From assembly GCF_030287405.1 (NCBI RefSeq), contig NZ_JASVVV010000004.1, forward strand, positions 200,081 to 264,080: 64,000 bases of DNA, read 5' to 3'. Origin of the DNA: Halalkalicoccus sp. NIPERK01 (GTDB taxonomy: Archaea; Halobacteriota; Halobacteria; Halobacteriales; Halalkalicoccaceae). Position 1 is the stretch's first letter. Each line of letters starts with the position of its first letter. Both the position numbers and the translations under genes were made by a program. Below, one piece after another: positions 50,353 to 59,845 of this stretch. Under the pieces are notes generated by a model. It saw only the letters and a list, made by a program, of their open reading frames with translations. It had not been told where the DNA came from and did no database searches.

Positions 50353-50549
50353 CAGGCACAGCCGCCCGCGTCGGGCGAGCGCTCGAAGCGCATCTCCTCG
50401 CCGCAGGTCGGACAGTCCGGTGGCTCCGCGTCGGCTTCGAGGTCGAGGATCCGCTCGTCGCAGTCGTCACACCAGTACGCGCCCTTCGATCGGGATTTCG
50501 TCGGCTCCGGCCCGTCGAACAGCTCCCGTACCGTGTCAATCACTCCCAT
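50349..50549 (-). CDS. Small zinc-ribbon protein
   Basis: 66 residues. WCDDCDERIL and CPTCGEEMRF give two CxxC pairs for one zinc; it ends GGCAC. Likely a structural zinc protein; role unknown. Convergent with the CobW-like gene, which may be meaningful given the metal theme, but this is inference. Confidence 0.7.
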   Translation of the reverse strand: MGVIDTVRELFDGPEPTKSRSKGAYWCDDCDERILDLEADAEPPDCPTCGEEMRFERSPDAGGCAC

Positions 50550-50666
50550 AACCCGTGGTTCGGACTCGACGACTAAAACCGTTCGACGCTCGTGCGTAAC
50601 TACCGCACGAGCGTCCGACCCGGTCCCGGTCGCCTCGCCACCCGGGCGGTCCCCGCGTCGGCGACG

Positions 50667-51077
50667 TCAGGCCAGCGCCGCCTCGATGGCGTCGAGCGCC
50701 CGTTCGAGTTCGGCCTCGCGCTTCCACGCCGCGACGCGGTCGGTAAGCGGGCGGGGGAAGAGGTCGAGCGTCACCGACGAGCGCATCCGGATCCTGGTCC
50801 CCTCGTTCTCGGGCTCGTAGGTGATCGTCGTCTCCATGCGCTCGAACGGGCCCGCCTCTCCCTCCTGCTCGTAGCGATAGCCGTTTTCGAGGTCCTCGAA
50901 GAGCAGCCCCATCTCGAGGCCGCTCGCGCCGGCGATCACCCGGGTTCGGTCCTCCAGTTCGACCGTCTCGTGGGGTTCGAAACTGCCCTCGTACTCGACG
51001 AGCGCCGCGGGCGAGAGGACCCGCTCGACCCCCCTCGTCGTCGCCCGGACGAACCGTGAGACGCTGACCTCGCGCAT
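50667..51077 (-). CDS. SRPBCC/START-like ligand-binding protein
   Basis: 136 residues with the polyketide-cyclase/SRPBCC pattern: [64 protein letters not shown] and a long C-terminal helix. It probably binds a hydrophobic ligand. Divergent from upp. Confidence 0.75.
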   Translation of the reverse strand: MREVSVSRFVRATTRGVERVLSPAALVEYEGSFEPHETVELEDRTRVIAGASGLEMGLLFEDLENGYRYEQEGEAGPFERMETTITYEPENEGTRIRMRSSVTLDLFPRPLTDRVAAWKREAELERALDAIEAALA

Positions 51078-51131
51078 ACCGGGGATTCGGGGATCGGTAC
51101 ATTAAGGCACTCGGCCCGCTCTCGATCGGAC

Positions 51132-51806
51132 ATGACGATCGAAGACCGGGACACCGCGTCCGTCATCACCCACGCGCTGGCGCGGGACACCCTCTCGCGG
51201 CTTCGCGACGTCGAGACCGAGCAGGTCGCCTTCCGAAAGGGGCTGGTGAAACTCGGACGGGTCTGTGGCTACGAGATCATCGACGGGAGCATGGAGACCG
51301 AGTACGTCGAGATCCAGACGCCCCTCGAGACCACGATGGGCGAGCGCGTCAAGGGGCTGGACGACGTCGTGATCGTGAACGTGCTCCGGGCGGCGACGCC
51401 GTTCGTCGAGGGACTCTTGAAGGCGTTTCCCCGCGCCAAGCAGGGCGTCATCTCGGCGGGCCGCGACGAGGAGGCCGGCATGGACGAGGACGGCTTTCCC
51501 ATCTCCATCGACTACGTCAAACTCCCCGAGATCCGCGAACGCGACACCGTGATCGTCGCCGACCCGATGCTCGCGACCGGCAGCACGATGTGTGCGGTGC
51601 TCGATCGCGTCCTCGAGAACGCCCCCGAGCCCGAACACCTGTTCGTCCTCTCGGCGGTGAGCGCCCCCGACGGCCTGATCCGCGTCGGCGAGCGGTTCCC
51701 CGAGGCCGAACTCCTCACCGTGAGCATCGACGACCGCCTCGACGAGAACGGCTACATCGTCCCCGGACTCGGCGACGCGGGCGACCGGGCGTTCCGGACG
51801 ACCTGA
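51132..51806 (+). CDS. upp: Uracil phosphoribosyltransferase
   Basis: 224 residues. The PRPP-binding loop DPMLATGST is at about 138-146 and the C-terminal uracil-binding region [17 protein letters not shown] is intact. It salvages uracil to UMP. The ATG at 51132 lies 55 bases from the divergent SRPBCC gene. Confidence 0.95.
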   Translation: MTIEDRDTASVITHALARDTLSRLRDVETEQVAFRKGLVKLGRVCGYEIIDGSMETEYVEIQTPLETTMGERVKGLDDVVIVNVLRAATPFVEGLLKAFPRAKQGVISAGRDEEAGMDEDGFPISIDYVKLPEIRERDTVIVADPMLATGSTMCAVLDRVLENAPEPEHLFVLSAVSAPDGLIRVGERFPEAELLTVSIDDRLDENGYIVPGLGDAGDRAFRTT

Positions 51807-51828
51807 TACGGGTGATTGTAACCGTTTA

Positions 51829-51861
51829 CCGGTGATCGCTGACCGCACGGGCGATCACCGG
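51829..51861. terminator. Perfect 11-bp inverted repeat downstream of upp
   Basis: CCGGTGATCGC (51829-51839) and GCGATCACCGG (51851-51861) flank an 11-base loop, 23 bases after the upp stop. It could be a terminator or protein-binding palindrome; no T-run follows. Confidence 0.45.
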
Positions 51862-51989
51862 CAAAGGACCACAACCGTCCGTATGAACGTCGGTGCCAAC
51901 CCCTTCCCTTCGGGTCGAAACCGATAGACACGGGCGTGGTACTCGCCCGCTTGCTTGAGGTGAAACGGACCCCCCGAGCGCTATATACC

Positions 51990-52208
51990 TCACCACCCCG
52001 GTTCCAGGCGCTCCCCCGCCCGGCAGGTGTCGACTCCCGCCAGCGCGTTCACCGGACATCGCTGGACCGCCGCAGTGAGGAGGAGGACGGCCCCCGCGAG
52101 CAGCGCGGCCACCCGTCCGAACCCCCTCGCTCTGAGGGCGGAGCCCAGCAGCACGATTCCGCCGAGTATTCGAAGGTGTCTGTCCGCCCCGCCGACGTTC
52201 CTGTCCAT
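51990..52208 (-). CDS. DUF2892-like small membrane protein
   Basis: 72 residues. MDRNVGGADRHLRILGGIVLLGSALRARG...VAALLAGAVLLLTAAVQRCPVNALAGVDTC is the YgaP-type inner-membrane domain with two membrane segments and the CPxNxxxGxxTC ending. Often linked to rhodanese proteins; none is adjacent here. The longer frame upstream is Arg/Pro-rich and rejected. Confidence 0.75.
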   Translation of the reverse strand: MDRNVGGADRHLRILGGIVLLGSALRARGFGRVAALLAGAVLLLTAAVQRCPVNALAGVDTCRAGERLEPGW

Positions 52209-52299
52209 GGACGGGGACACGTGCCGACGGGAGTTATACTGTCGGCCGTAGGTCGGTCGCGACCCCCACCGTGGCGGTGGAGCGGGAAGCGTCACACCG

Positions 52300-54303
52300 C
52301 TACGATAGCTCCCCCGACGGTTCCTCGCCCGCCGACAGCCCCTCGTCGCCGCGATCCAGCGCCCGCGGGGCGTCGTGGTGCTCGGAGTAGCCGTCGAACC
52401 AGCGGGCGATCCGTTCGATCCGGTCGACGACGTGGCCCGGTTCGCCCGAGCGCGAGAGTTCGTGCCCCTCGCGAGGATACCTCACCAATCGCGTCTCGAC
52501 GCCGTTCTTCTTCAAGAAGAGGTAGAACATTTCCCCATTATTTACGGGCACCCGGAAGTCGTCGTCGGCGTGGATCACGAGCGTCGGGGTCTCGACCTCG
52601 CCCGCGTAGGCGACCGGCGAGCGTTCCCAGAGGAACTCGGGGTCGTCCCACGGCAGCGCGTCGAAGTCCCACTCGATCAGTTTGAACGCGTCCGTCGAGC
52701 CGTAGAAACTCGAGAGGTCGTAGACGCCCCGCTGGGCGACCGCGCCCGAAAAGCGGTCGGTGTGACCGACGAGCCAGCCGGTCATGTACCCTCCAAAGGA
52801 GCCGCCGGTGACGAACTGTTGGGTCTCGTCGACGTAGTCGCGCTCGCAGACCGCGTCCGTACCCGCGAGCACGTCCCTCGTGGTCACCGCGCCCCAGTCG
52901 CGTTCGATGGCGCTCATGAACGCCTCGCCGTAGCCCGTCGAACCCCGGGGGTTGCACCAGAAGACGACGTACCCCCGCGCGGCCAGGGTCTGGAACTCGT
53001 GCCACATCGTGCCCGCCGTCGACCACATCGCGTGGGGGCCGCCGTGGATCTCGACGACCAGCGGATAGGACTCGCCCGCCTCCATATCGGGCGGCGTCAG
53101 CACCCAGCCCTGTACCTCCTCGCCCTCGCCCTCGAACCGTACCTCCTCGGGCTGGGGGACCGCCCGATCGTTCAGGTACGCCCTGTTCACGCTGGTCAGC
53201 CGGTTCGTCTCCGCGCCGGCGGGCGTCGAGACGAACACGTCGCCCGGGTGGTCCCACTCGCTTTTCGTGATCGCCACGGCGTCGCGTCCGGGGTCGAACC
53301 CATCGATATGGCCGTCCCGGACGACGGTTTCGATGTCCTTCCCGCCCGCGCGTCGAAGCGCCACGTTCCCCTCGTCGGGCGTGAGGAAGTAGAGGTGCTC
53401 GCCGTCGGGGTCCCACTTCGGGGTTCCCTCGACGGTGCGGTCGAGCGATTCCGTGACGGTGGTCTCCTCTCCCGAGCGCCGATCGAACACCCGGATCTCG
53501 GTCTGCCGGAGCGTCGACCCCTCCTCGGGCGTGTAGTGGTAGGCGACGCGGCCGTCGGCGGTCGCCGCGAGTTCGACGGCCCAGCCGGTCGTTTGCACGA
53601 CCGTCTCCGCCTCGTCACTCCGAAGATCGTGGGCGATCACGTCGTGGACGGCGTTGTCGTCGGGGTCGTCGGTGCGCTTTGCGGCGTAGTAGAGAGTGGC
53701 AGAATCGCCCCACTCGGGCGCGACGTAGTCGTAGTCGCCGTCGGTCAGCCGGGTGACCCCGCCGTCCAGATCGGCGAGATACACGTGGCTCCGCCCGCCG
53801 TCGAAGTAGCGTTCGCCCGCCCGGTAGATCAGCCGGTCGATCACCCGCGGGTCGGGCGCTTCGCGGTCGTACTCCTCCTCGAGTTCGAGGTCCCGCCCCG
53901 CCTCGCGCTCGGCGGCGGTGCTCGACTGGACGAAGGCGATCCGCTCGCCGTCGGGGCGCCAGGCGATGGAGGCGACGCCGCCGACCACGTCGGTTACCCG
54001 TTCAGCCTCGCCGCCCGCCGTCGGGAGGACCCAGAGTTGTGGGCGGTCGTCCTCCCCCCGGGTGCTCACGAACGCGAGTCGGTCGCCCGAGGGGCTCCAC
54101 CGGGGCTCGCTGTCGACGCCCTCCTCGAGGGTGAACCGCCGGGGTTCGTCGCCGCCCAGCGAGACGGCGTAGATCGTCGCCTCGTTTTCGGACTCGTCCC
54201 TCGGAGCCGTCCGGACGAACGCCACCTCCTCGCCCGAGGGCGAGAGTCGGGGGTCGCCCACGCGCACGAGGTCATGGTAGTCGCCGGCACCGACCGTGTT
54301 CAT
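52300..54303 (-). CDS. S9-family prolyl oligopeptidase / acylaminoacyl peptidase
   Basis: 667 residues. The N-terminal beta-propeller holds several WD/PD40-type repeats (RLSPSGEEVAFVRT, PRWSPSGDRLAFVST, IAWRPDGERIAFV). The C-terminal alpha/beta hydrolase has the nucleophile in VTGGSFGGYMTGW, the Asp in HADDDFRVP and the His in YPREGHELS. No signal peptide is seen, so it is cytoplasmic. It cleaves short peptides. The last residues are acidic and glycine/serine-rich. Confidence 0.92.
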   Translation of the reverse strand: MNTVGAGDYHDLVRVGDPRLSPSGEEVAFVRTAPRDESENEATIYAVSLGGDEPRRFTLEEGVDSEPRWSPSGDRLAFVSTRGEDDRPQLWVLPTAGGEAERVTDVVGGVASIAWRPDGERIAFVQSSTAAEREAGRDLELEEEYDREAPDPRVIDRLIYRAGERYFDGGRSHVYLADLDGGVTRLTDGDYDYVAPEWGDSATLYYAAKRTDDPDDNAVHDVIAHDLRSDEAETVVQTTGWAVELAATADGRVAYHYTPEEGSTLRQTEIRVFDRRSGEETTVTESLDRTVEGTPKWDPDGEHLYFLTPDEGNVALRRAGGKDIETVVRDGHIDGFDPGRDAVAITKSEWDHPGDVFVSTPAGAETNRLTSVNRAYLNDRAVPQPEEVRFEGEGEEVQGWVLTPPDMEAGESYPLVVEIHGGPHAMWSTAGTMWHEFQTLAARGYVVFWCNPRGSTGYGEAFMSAIERDWGAVTTRDVLAGTDAVCERDYVDETQQFVTGGSFGGYMTGWLVGHTDRFSGAVAQRGVYDLSSFYGSTDAFKLIEWDFDALPWDDPEFLWERSPVAYAGEVETPTLVIHADDDFRVPVNNGEMFYLFLKKNGVETRLVRYPREGHELSRSGEPGHVVDRIERIARWFDGYSEHHDAPRALDRGDEGLSAGEEPSGELS

Positions 54304-54333
54304 ACTCGGGCCTCGAAAGCCGGGGCGAATAGG

Positions 54334-54348
54334 GTTTCGATTCGAAAC
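54334..54348. promoter_or_regulatory. Palindrome at the S9 peptidase promoter
   Basis: GTTTCGA-T-TCGAAAC, 31-45 bases before the start at 54303, directly upstream of a minus-strand TATA-like CCCTATTC. The position suits an operator over the BRE. Confidence 0.45.
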
Positions 54349-54353
54349 GGATC

Positions 54354-54454
54354 ATAGGGAGTATCGGAGGAGTTCAGCGGTTTCCTCTCCGAGAATCGAA
54401 CACCGGACCCGGTCGAGACGCGCCCCGTCTCCGGCCCGTTACGATACTCCCTAT
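54354..54454. repeat. 101-bp segment with perfect 13-bp terminal inverted repeats
   Basis: ATAGGGAGTATCG at 54354-54366 is the exact inverse of CGATACTCCCTAT at 54442-54454. The second arm ends in the first base of the yigZ stop codon. No target duplication is evident. The core AGGGAGTATCG also occurs at 46561. It could be a MITE-like remnant or a regulatory hairpin. Confidence 0.55.
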
Positions 54455-55050
54455 CACTCGATCCCGACGCGGCCGCTCGTCGCGCCCCTGAGCCTGTCGC
54501 GCAGTTCCTCCGCCTCCTGGATCGGGACGCGCGCGTCGAACCGCACCTGCTCGCCGTAGTCGGCGTCGAACTCGGCCCCCGAACTCTCGATGATCCCCCG
54601 AACGGTACCGGAATCGTCGTACTCCGTCGTGATCGAGAGGCGCGCGTGCGGGCGTTCCTCGACGATCCCCGCCGCGTCGAGCGCCTCGCTCACCGCCCGC
54701 GAGTACGCCCGAACCAATCCCCCGTACCCCAGATTCGTCCCGCCGTAGTAGCGCGTGACGACGCAGGCGACGTTCTCGACTTCCTCGCCCTGTAGCACGT
54801 TCAGCGCGGGTTTTCCGGCCGATCCCGAGGGCTCGCCGTCGTCGCTCGAGTACTCGCGGAACGGGTCGGCCCGAACCCGGTAGGCGGGGACGTTGTGGGT
54901 CGCGTCGGCGTGCTCCGATTCGATCTCGGCGACGAACGACTCGGCCGCCTCGACCGACTCCGCCGGCGAGACGTGGCCGACGAACTCCGAGCCGCGAACC
55001 TCGAAGGCCCGGCTGGCTCGACCCGCAACGGTCCGGTAGGTGTCGGTCAC
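54454..55050 (-). CDS. YigZ/IMPACT-family protein
   Basis: 198 residues, GTG start at 55050. UPF0029 region: GSEFVGHVSPAESVEAAESFVAEI, THNVPAYRV, SDDGEPSGSAGKPALNVLQGEEVENVACVVTRYYGGTNLGYGGLVRAYS. The YigZ C-terminal domain follows. Eukaryotic IMPACT regulates translation; the prokaryotic role is unknown. Confidence 0.88.
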   Translation of the reverse strand: MTDTYRTVAGRASRAFEVRGSEFVGHVSPAESVEAAESFVAEIESEHADATHNVPAYRVRADPFREYSSDDGEPSGSAGKPALNVLQGEEVENVACVVTRYYGGTNLGYGGLVRAYSRAVSEALDAAGIVEERPHARLSITTEYDDSGTVRGIIESSGAEFDADYGEQVRFDARVPIQEAEELRDRLRGATSGRVGIE

Positions 55051-55102
55051 TACCCGACGGTCGGGTTCCGGGGGGATATAGCCCGCCGGTCCGTGGGATC
55101 GA

Positions 55103-55107
55103 TTTAT
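55103..55107 (+). promoter_or_regulatory. TATA box of the universal stress gene
   Basis: TTTAT, 25-29 bases before the ATG at 55132. Confidence 0.4.
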
Positions 55108-55131
55108 CCTCGCCCGCGTCGATCACTCCCC

Positions 55132-55557
55132 ATGACACGACGCGTCCTCGTCCCGATCGACGGCTCGCCGCACGCCGACCGCGCTCTCGAGTACGCCTGC
55201 GAGAACCACGCGGACAGCGAGATCACCGCCCTGTTCGTGCTCGACCCCTTCGGCTACTACGAGGAGGAGCGGGGCTTTCCCGACCGCCTCGACGACTGGT
55301 ACGCGAACCTCGAAGAGCGCGCCGACCGGCTGTTCGAGGAGGCCGGACGACGGGCGGCCGATCACGGCGTCGGGATCGAGACGGCGACCGAACGGGGCCG
55401 CCCGGACCGGGCGATCGTCGCCTACGCCGTCACCGGCGACTTCGACGCCATCGTCATGGGCGCACACGGCCGCACGGACCTCACGGGCGTCCTTCTCGGG
55501 AGCACAGCGGAGAAGGTGGCGCGGCGTGCGCCCTGCCCGGTGACGGTCGTGCGCTGA
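55132..55557 (+). CDS. Universal stress protein with ATP-binding motif
   Basis: 141 residues. It starts RRVLVPIDGSPHADRALEYACENH and has the nucleotide motif GAHGRTDLTGVLLGSTAEKV (GxHGx..GxxxGS) before the ending CPVTVVR. Unlike the protein at 32215, the ATP site is complete. Expected to respond to stress or energy state. Confidence 0.88.
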   Translation: MTRRVLVPIDGSPHADRALEYACENHADSEITALFVLDPFGYYEEERGFPDRLDDWYANLEERADRLFEEAGRRAADHGVGIETATERGRPDRAIVAYAVTGDFDAIVMGAHGRTDLTGVLLGSTAEKVARRAPCPVTVVR

Positions 55558-55565
55558 GAGCGGCG

Positions 55566-55571
55566 TTTATA
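55566..55571 (+). promoter_or_regulatory. TATA box of the large Bat-type regulator
   Basis: TTTATA, 25-30 bases before the ATG at 55596, only 8 bases after the usp stop. Confidence 0.5.
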
Positions 55572-55595
55572 CGCCTCGACCGGCTACGGGCGACG

Positions 55596-58334
55596 ATGGC
55601 AGCGTCCGACACCGCCCCGCCGCGGCTCCTGCTGGTCGGCGACGACGGGTGGCTCTCGACGGCTCGCGAGGCGATCGACACCCCCCGAACGTCGGTCGCC
55701 TCGGGCGCGGGCGAGGCGCTCGACCGCCTCCGAAACGCGCCGATCGACGGCGTGATCAGCGCGCTCTCGCTCCCCGATGGGAGCGCGCTCGACGTGCTCC
55801 GAGCGATCCGCGAGGACCGCCCACACCTCCCGGTCGTCGTCTACGCGCGGGCCGGCGACGAGGAACGCGCGAGCGCGGCGATCGGGGCGGGCGCCACCGA
55901 CTATCTCCCTGCGGACTCGACGCCGCCCGCCGAACTGCGCGACCGGGTGGCCCGAGCGATCGAGAGCGCACGCACCCGCGAGGAGCGCGATCGGTGCGCC
56001 CGGCAGTTCGAGGCGCTGTTCGCCGGGTCGCTCTCGGCGACGTGGATCCTCGACTCGGCGGGCCGAATCGAGCGGGCGAACGACGCCGCCCGGGCGTTCG
56101 CGCCCGACGCGGACGCGATCGGCGACCCGCTCTGGGAGCGCCCGTGGCTGGCGGCCGGGGCCCGCACCCGGCTTCGCGAGGCCGTCGAACGCGCCGCGAG
56201 CGGCGACCCCCGGTCGTTGGTCCTCGAGTGTGCGGACGACGAGCGCACGCCCGCCACCGTCGAGCTATCCGTGGAGCCGGTCCCCGAGACCGATTCGCTG
56301 GTGGTGACGGCCGTCGACGTCAGCGAGCGGGTCGAACTCGCCGACGAACTCCGGCGCTCGGAGCAACTCCACCGCGTGACGCTCAACAACATGACCGACA
56401 CGGTGCTGGTCACCGACGACGAGGGCTCTTTCACCTACATCTGCCCGAACGTCCACTTCATCTTCGGCTACACGGTCGCGGAGATCCGCGAGATGGGGAC
56501 CATCGACGAACTGCTCGGCCCGGACCTCTTCGACCCCGCCGAACTCCGCGAGAAGGGCGTGCTGACGAACATCGAGCGTACGGCGACCGACCGCGCCGGC
56601 GAGGAACACACGCTGTTGGTCAACGCCAAACGCGTCTCGATCCAGGGCGGCACCACCCTGTATAGCTGTCGGGACGTCACCACCCGAAAACAGCGCGAGC
56701 GAGCGCTCTCGACGCTACACGGCACCGCCCGCGAACTGCTGTACGCCGAGGGTCGCGGGGAGGTCGCCGGGATCGTCGCCACCGACGCGACGGACGTGCT
56801 CGACGCCCCCGGAATCGGCTGTTACCTCTTCGACGCCGAGGAGAACTCCCTCGAACCGGCGGCGACGACCGACGCCCTCGCCGCGGGGCGCGCGCGCGAA
56901 CCGATACGACCCGGCGAGGGCCCCGTCGGCCGGGCGTTCATCGAGGGGACGCTCGTCGCGAGCGGCGACCGCCTCGCGGTCCCGCTGGGCGATCACGGCG
57001 TGTTGGTGGCCGCCTTCGAGGACGGGTTCGACGCGCTCGCCGAGGAGCTCGCGGACCTGCTCGCGGCGACCGCCGAGGCGGCGCTCGATCGCATCGAGCG
57101 CGAGGCCGCCCTCCGCGAGCGCGACCGGGAGCTGCGCGAGCGAAACAGCGACCTCTCGCGGCTCAACCGGATCAACGACGTGATCCGTGGGATCGACGCG
57201 GCGCTGGTCGGGGCCGAGTCCCGCGAGGAGATCGAACGGGCGGTCTGTGACCGGCTCACGACCGACGACCGCTACCGCTTCGCGTGGATCGGCCGGCCGG
57301 AGGCGGGAACGCTCTCGCCCGGCGCGTGGGCCGGCGAGGGTGGCGAGTACCTCGACCGCGTCGACCTCGGGGGCGACGAGCCGTCGGCTCGGGCGGCGGC
57401 GACGGGTGAGGCCGTCGCGGTCGACAACGTCGCGGAGGGCTTCCGAGAGGCCCCGTGGCGGACGGCGGCGCTCGAATACGGCTACCAGTCGGCCCTCAGC
57501 GTCCCGCTCGCCCACGAGGGCCTCTCGTACGGGGTGCTGTCGGTCTACGCCGACCGGCCCAACGCCTTCGACGAGATGGCCCGGACGGTGTTCATCGAAC
57601 TCGCCGAGACCATCGCCGCGGCGCTCACGGCGGTCAAGCAGCGAAACGCCCTGCTGCGCGAGACGGTCACCGAACTGGTCTACGAGATCCGATCGGACTC
57701 CTGTCCGCTGCTTGCGCTCGCGCTCGCGGCCGACTGCGAGGTCGCCCTCGAGGGTGGCATCAGGCGCGTCGAGGGCGGCGTCCTCGCGTTCGTGGCCGTC
57801 GAGGGCGCGCCGCTCGACCGGGTCCGTGAGGCCGCGGACGAGGTCGCCGCCGTCGAGGAGGCCCACACGATCGCCGAACGCGAGGACGGCGGCGTGCTCC
57901 GCCTTCGCCTCCCGTCCCCGTTCGTCGCCACCCGACTTGCCGACCGTGGCGCGACCCTCCGAAGTCTGCGGGCGAGCGCCGACGCCGAGAGCGCCCGGCT
58001 GGTCGTCGACGTCTCGAACCCGACGGACGTTCGGGCGGTCGACGACGCGGTCACGGACCGGTACCCCGACGCGACGCTGCTGTCCCAGCGCGAGCGGCCC
58101 CGTTCGGGACCGGACGACCGATCCACTCCCCTCGACCGGCTCACCGACCGGCAGCGGGAGGCCGTCCGGACGGCGTACCACAGCGGCTTCTTCGAGTCGC
58201 CCCGGAACTGCTCGGGCGAGGCGGTCGCCGACGCGCTCGGGATCTCCCCCTCGGCGTTCTACCAGCTCAACCGAGCCGCCCAGCGGGCGCTCTTCGGGGC
58301 CCTGTTCGACGGAAGCTTCACTATTGAAGCGTGA
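55596..58334 (+). CDS. Multidomain Bat-type regulator (pseudo-receiver, PAS, GAF, HTH_10)
   Basis: 912 residues. Domains in order: receiver-like (about 8-115), PAS (about 130-245), PAS (about 255-365, NMTDTVLVTDDEGSFTYICPNVHFIFGYT), GAF (about 368-510), GAF (about 519-685, RYRFAWIGRPEAG), BAT region (about 690-780) and HTH_10 (about 848-905, LTDRQREAVRTAYHSGFFESP). The receiver has VISALSLPDG where the phosphoacceptor Asp is expected, and the switch Lys is missing, so it is probably not phosphorylated. It is a one-component sensor-regulator; redox or light sensing is typical of Bat homologues but unproven here. The neighbouring rubrerythrin-like gene starts 67 bases downstream. Confidence 0.92.
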   Translation: MAASDTAPPRLLLVGDDGWLSTAREAIDTPRTSVASGAGEALDRLRNAPIDGVISALSLPDGSALDVLRAIREDRPHLPVVVYARAGDEERASAAIGAGATDYLPADSTPPAELRDRVARAIESARTREERDRCARQFEALFAGSLSATWILDSAGRIERANDAARAFAPDADAIGDPLWERPWLAAGARTRLREAVERAASGDPRSLVLECADDERTPATVELSVEPVPETDSLVVTAVDVSERVELADELRRSEQLHRVTLNNMTDTVLVTDDEGSFTYICPNVHFIFGYTVAEIREMGTIDELLGPDLFDPAELREKGVLTNIERTATDRAGEEHTLLVNAKRVSIQGGTTLYSCRDVTTRKQRERALSTLHGTARELLYAEGRGEVAGIVATDATDVLDAPGIGCYLFDAEENSLEPAATTDALAAGRAREPIRPGEGPVGRAFIEGTLVASGDRLAVPLGDHGVLVAAFEDGFDALAEELADLLAATAEAALDRIEREAALRERDRELRERNSDLSRLNRINDVIRGIDAALVGAESREEIERAVCDRLTTDDRYRFAWIGRPEAGTLSPGAWAGEGGEYLDRVDLGGDEPSARAAATGEAVAVDNVAEGFREAPWRTAALEYGYQSALSVPLAHEGLSYGVLSVYADRPNAFDEMARTVFIELAETIAAALTAVKQRNALLRETVTELVYEIRSDSCPLLALALAADCEVALEGGIRRVEGGVLAFVAVEGAPLDRVREAADEVAAVEEAHTIAEREDGGVLRLRLPSPFVATRLADRGATLRSLRASADAESARLVVDVSNPTDVRAVDDAVTDRYPDATLLSQRERPRSGPDDRSTPLDRLTDRQREAVRTAYHSGFFESPRNCSGEAVADALGISPSAFYQLNRAAQRALFGALFDGSFTIEA

Positions 58335-58400
58335 CCGTCAGTCACACTCTTCTCTATTGAACCCACACGCACATGGCCGAGTGGCAAATATTGCGCACCG

Positions 58401-58568
58401 ATGACAGCGAACGGCACCTCGACGACCTGGGACGTGGCGTCCGACGCCGGAACCGAATCGACTTACGAGTGCCTCGAGTGTGGTACCCGCGTGACCGCCA
58501 CGTCGCACCCGGGGAACTGTCCCGAGTGCGAGGCATCGCTTCGAAACTGCGCGACCTCGATCGAGTGA
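58401..58568 (+). CDS. Rubrerythrin-like zinc-ribbon microprotein
   Basis: 55 residues, [18 protein letters not shown] followed by [29 protein letters not shown]. Two CxxC pairs form a rubredoxin/rubrerythrin-like ribbon. I recognise it as a short haloarchaeal rubrerythrin-like protein often encoded next to glutamate dehydrogenase or regulator genes. The stop is 2 bases before the gdh ATG, so the two are likely cotranscribed. Confidence 0.75.
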   Translation: MTANGTSTTWDVASDAGTESTYECLECGTRVTATSHPGNCPECEASLRNCATSIE

Positions 58569-58570
58569 GC

Positions 58571-59845
58571 ATGAGTGTTCCCGTTGGCGAGGAGCGTGTC
58601 GAGGAGCCGGAGACGGCGCTCGCGACGGCACGCCGACAGCTCGATCGGGCGGCGGCCCACGTGGAGATCGATCCGGCGATCGTCGAGCGGCTGAAACACC
58701 CCGCGCGCGTCCAGCGCGTCTCGCTGCCGGTCGAGCGCGACGACGGCTCCCTCAAGGTGTTCACAGGCTATCGCGCCCAGCACGACAGCGTTCGGGGCCC
58801 GTTCAAGGGCGGGATGCGCTATCACCCCGGCGTCACCGAGGAGGAGTGCATCGGCCTCTCGATGTGGATGACGTGGAAGACCGCGGTGATGGACCTGCCC
58901 TTCGGCGGCGCGAAGGGCGGCGTCGTGGTCGATCCGAAGGAGCTGAGCGCCGCGGAGACCGAACGGCTGACCCGGCGGTTCGCACAGGAGCTGCGCGATA
59001 CCGTTGGCCCGATGCACGACATTCCGGCGCCGGACATGGGCACGGACGCCGAGACGATGGGCTGGTTCATGGACGCCTACAGCGTGTTGCAGGGCGAGAC
59101 CACGCCCGGCGTCGTAACCGGCAAGCCACCGGTGATCGGCGGGAGCCACGGCCGCGAGGAGGCCCCCGGCCGGAGCGTGGCGATCGTCGCCCGCGAGGCC
59201 TGCGACTATCACGACATTCCAGTAGAAGAGGCGACGGTCGCGGTCCAGGGCTACGGAAGCGTCGGCGCGAACGCCGCTCGGCTGCTCGACTCGTGGGGCG
59301 CGACGGTCGTCGCCGTCAGCGACGTCAACGGCGCGGCCTACGACCCTGAGGGGCTCGACACCGCGTCGATCCCCTCACACGAGGAGGAACCCGAGGCGGT
59401 CACGCGGGTCGCCGATCAGGTGATCGACAACGAGGAACTGCTGGAACTCGACGTCGACGTGCTGATTCCGGCCGCCGTCGGCAACGTCATCACCGCCGAT
59501 AACGCCGACGCGATCGATGCGGACCTCGTCGTCGAGGGGGCGAACGGCCCGACCACCGCCACCGCCGACTCCATCCTGCGCGAGCGCGGGATCCCCGTGA
59601 TTCCCGACATCCTCGCGAACGCCGGCGGCGTGACCGTGAGCTACTTCGAGTGGCTCCAGGACATCAACCGGCGGGCGTGGAGCCACGAGCGCGTCAACGA
59701 GGAGTTGGAGACGGAGATGCTCCGCGCGTGGAGCGCGGTCGCGGAACGCGTCGACGAGCGGGGGCTGGCGTGGCGCGACGCCGCCTACGCGCTCGCGCTC
59801 GAACGCTTGGGCGCCGCCCACGAGGCCCGCGGGCTGTGGCCCTGA
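58571..59845 (+). CDS. gdhB: Glutamate dehydrogenase
   Basis: 424 residues from the ATG at 58571; the longer frame upstream is only the shifted shadow of the microprotein gene. Substrate lysines are in [11 protein letters not shown] and [17 protein letters not shown]; the dinucleotide fold has [14 protein letters not shown]. It interconverts glutamate and 2-oxoglutarate plus ammonium. Coenzyme preference is not readable with certainty. Follows the microprotein by 2 bases. Confidence 0.94.
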   Translation: MSVPVGEERVEEPETALATARRQLDRAAAHVEIDPAIVERLKHPARVQRVSLPVERDDGSLKVFTGYRAQHDSVRGPFKGGMRYHPGVTEEECIGLSMWMTWKTAVMDLPFGGAKGGVVVDPKELSAAETERLTRRFAQELRDTVGPMHDIPAPDMGTDAETMGWFMDAYSVLQGETTPGVVTGKPPVIGGSHGREEAPGRSVAIVAREACDYHDIPVEEATVAVQGYGSVGANAARLLDSWGATVVAVSDVNGAAYDPEGLDTASIPSHEEEPEAVTRVADQVIDNEELLELDVDVLIPAAVGNVITADNADAIDADLVVEGANGPTTATADSILRERGIPVIPDILANAGGVTVSYFEWLQDINRRAWSHERVNEELETEMLRAWSAVAERVDERGLAWRDAAYALALERLGAAHEARGLWP

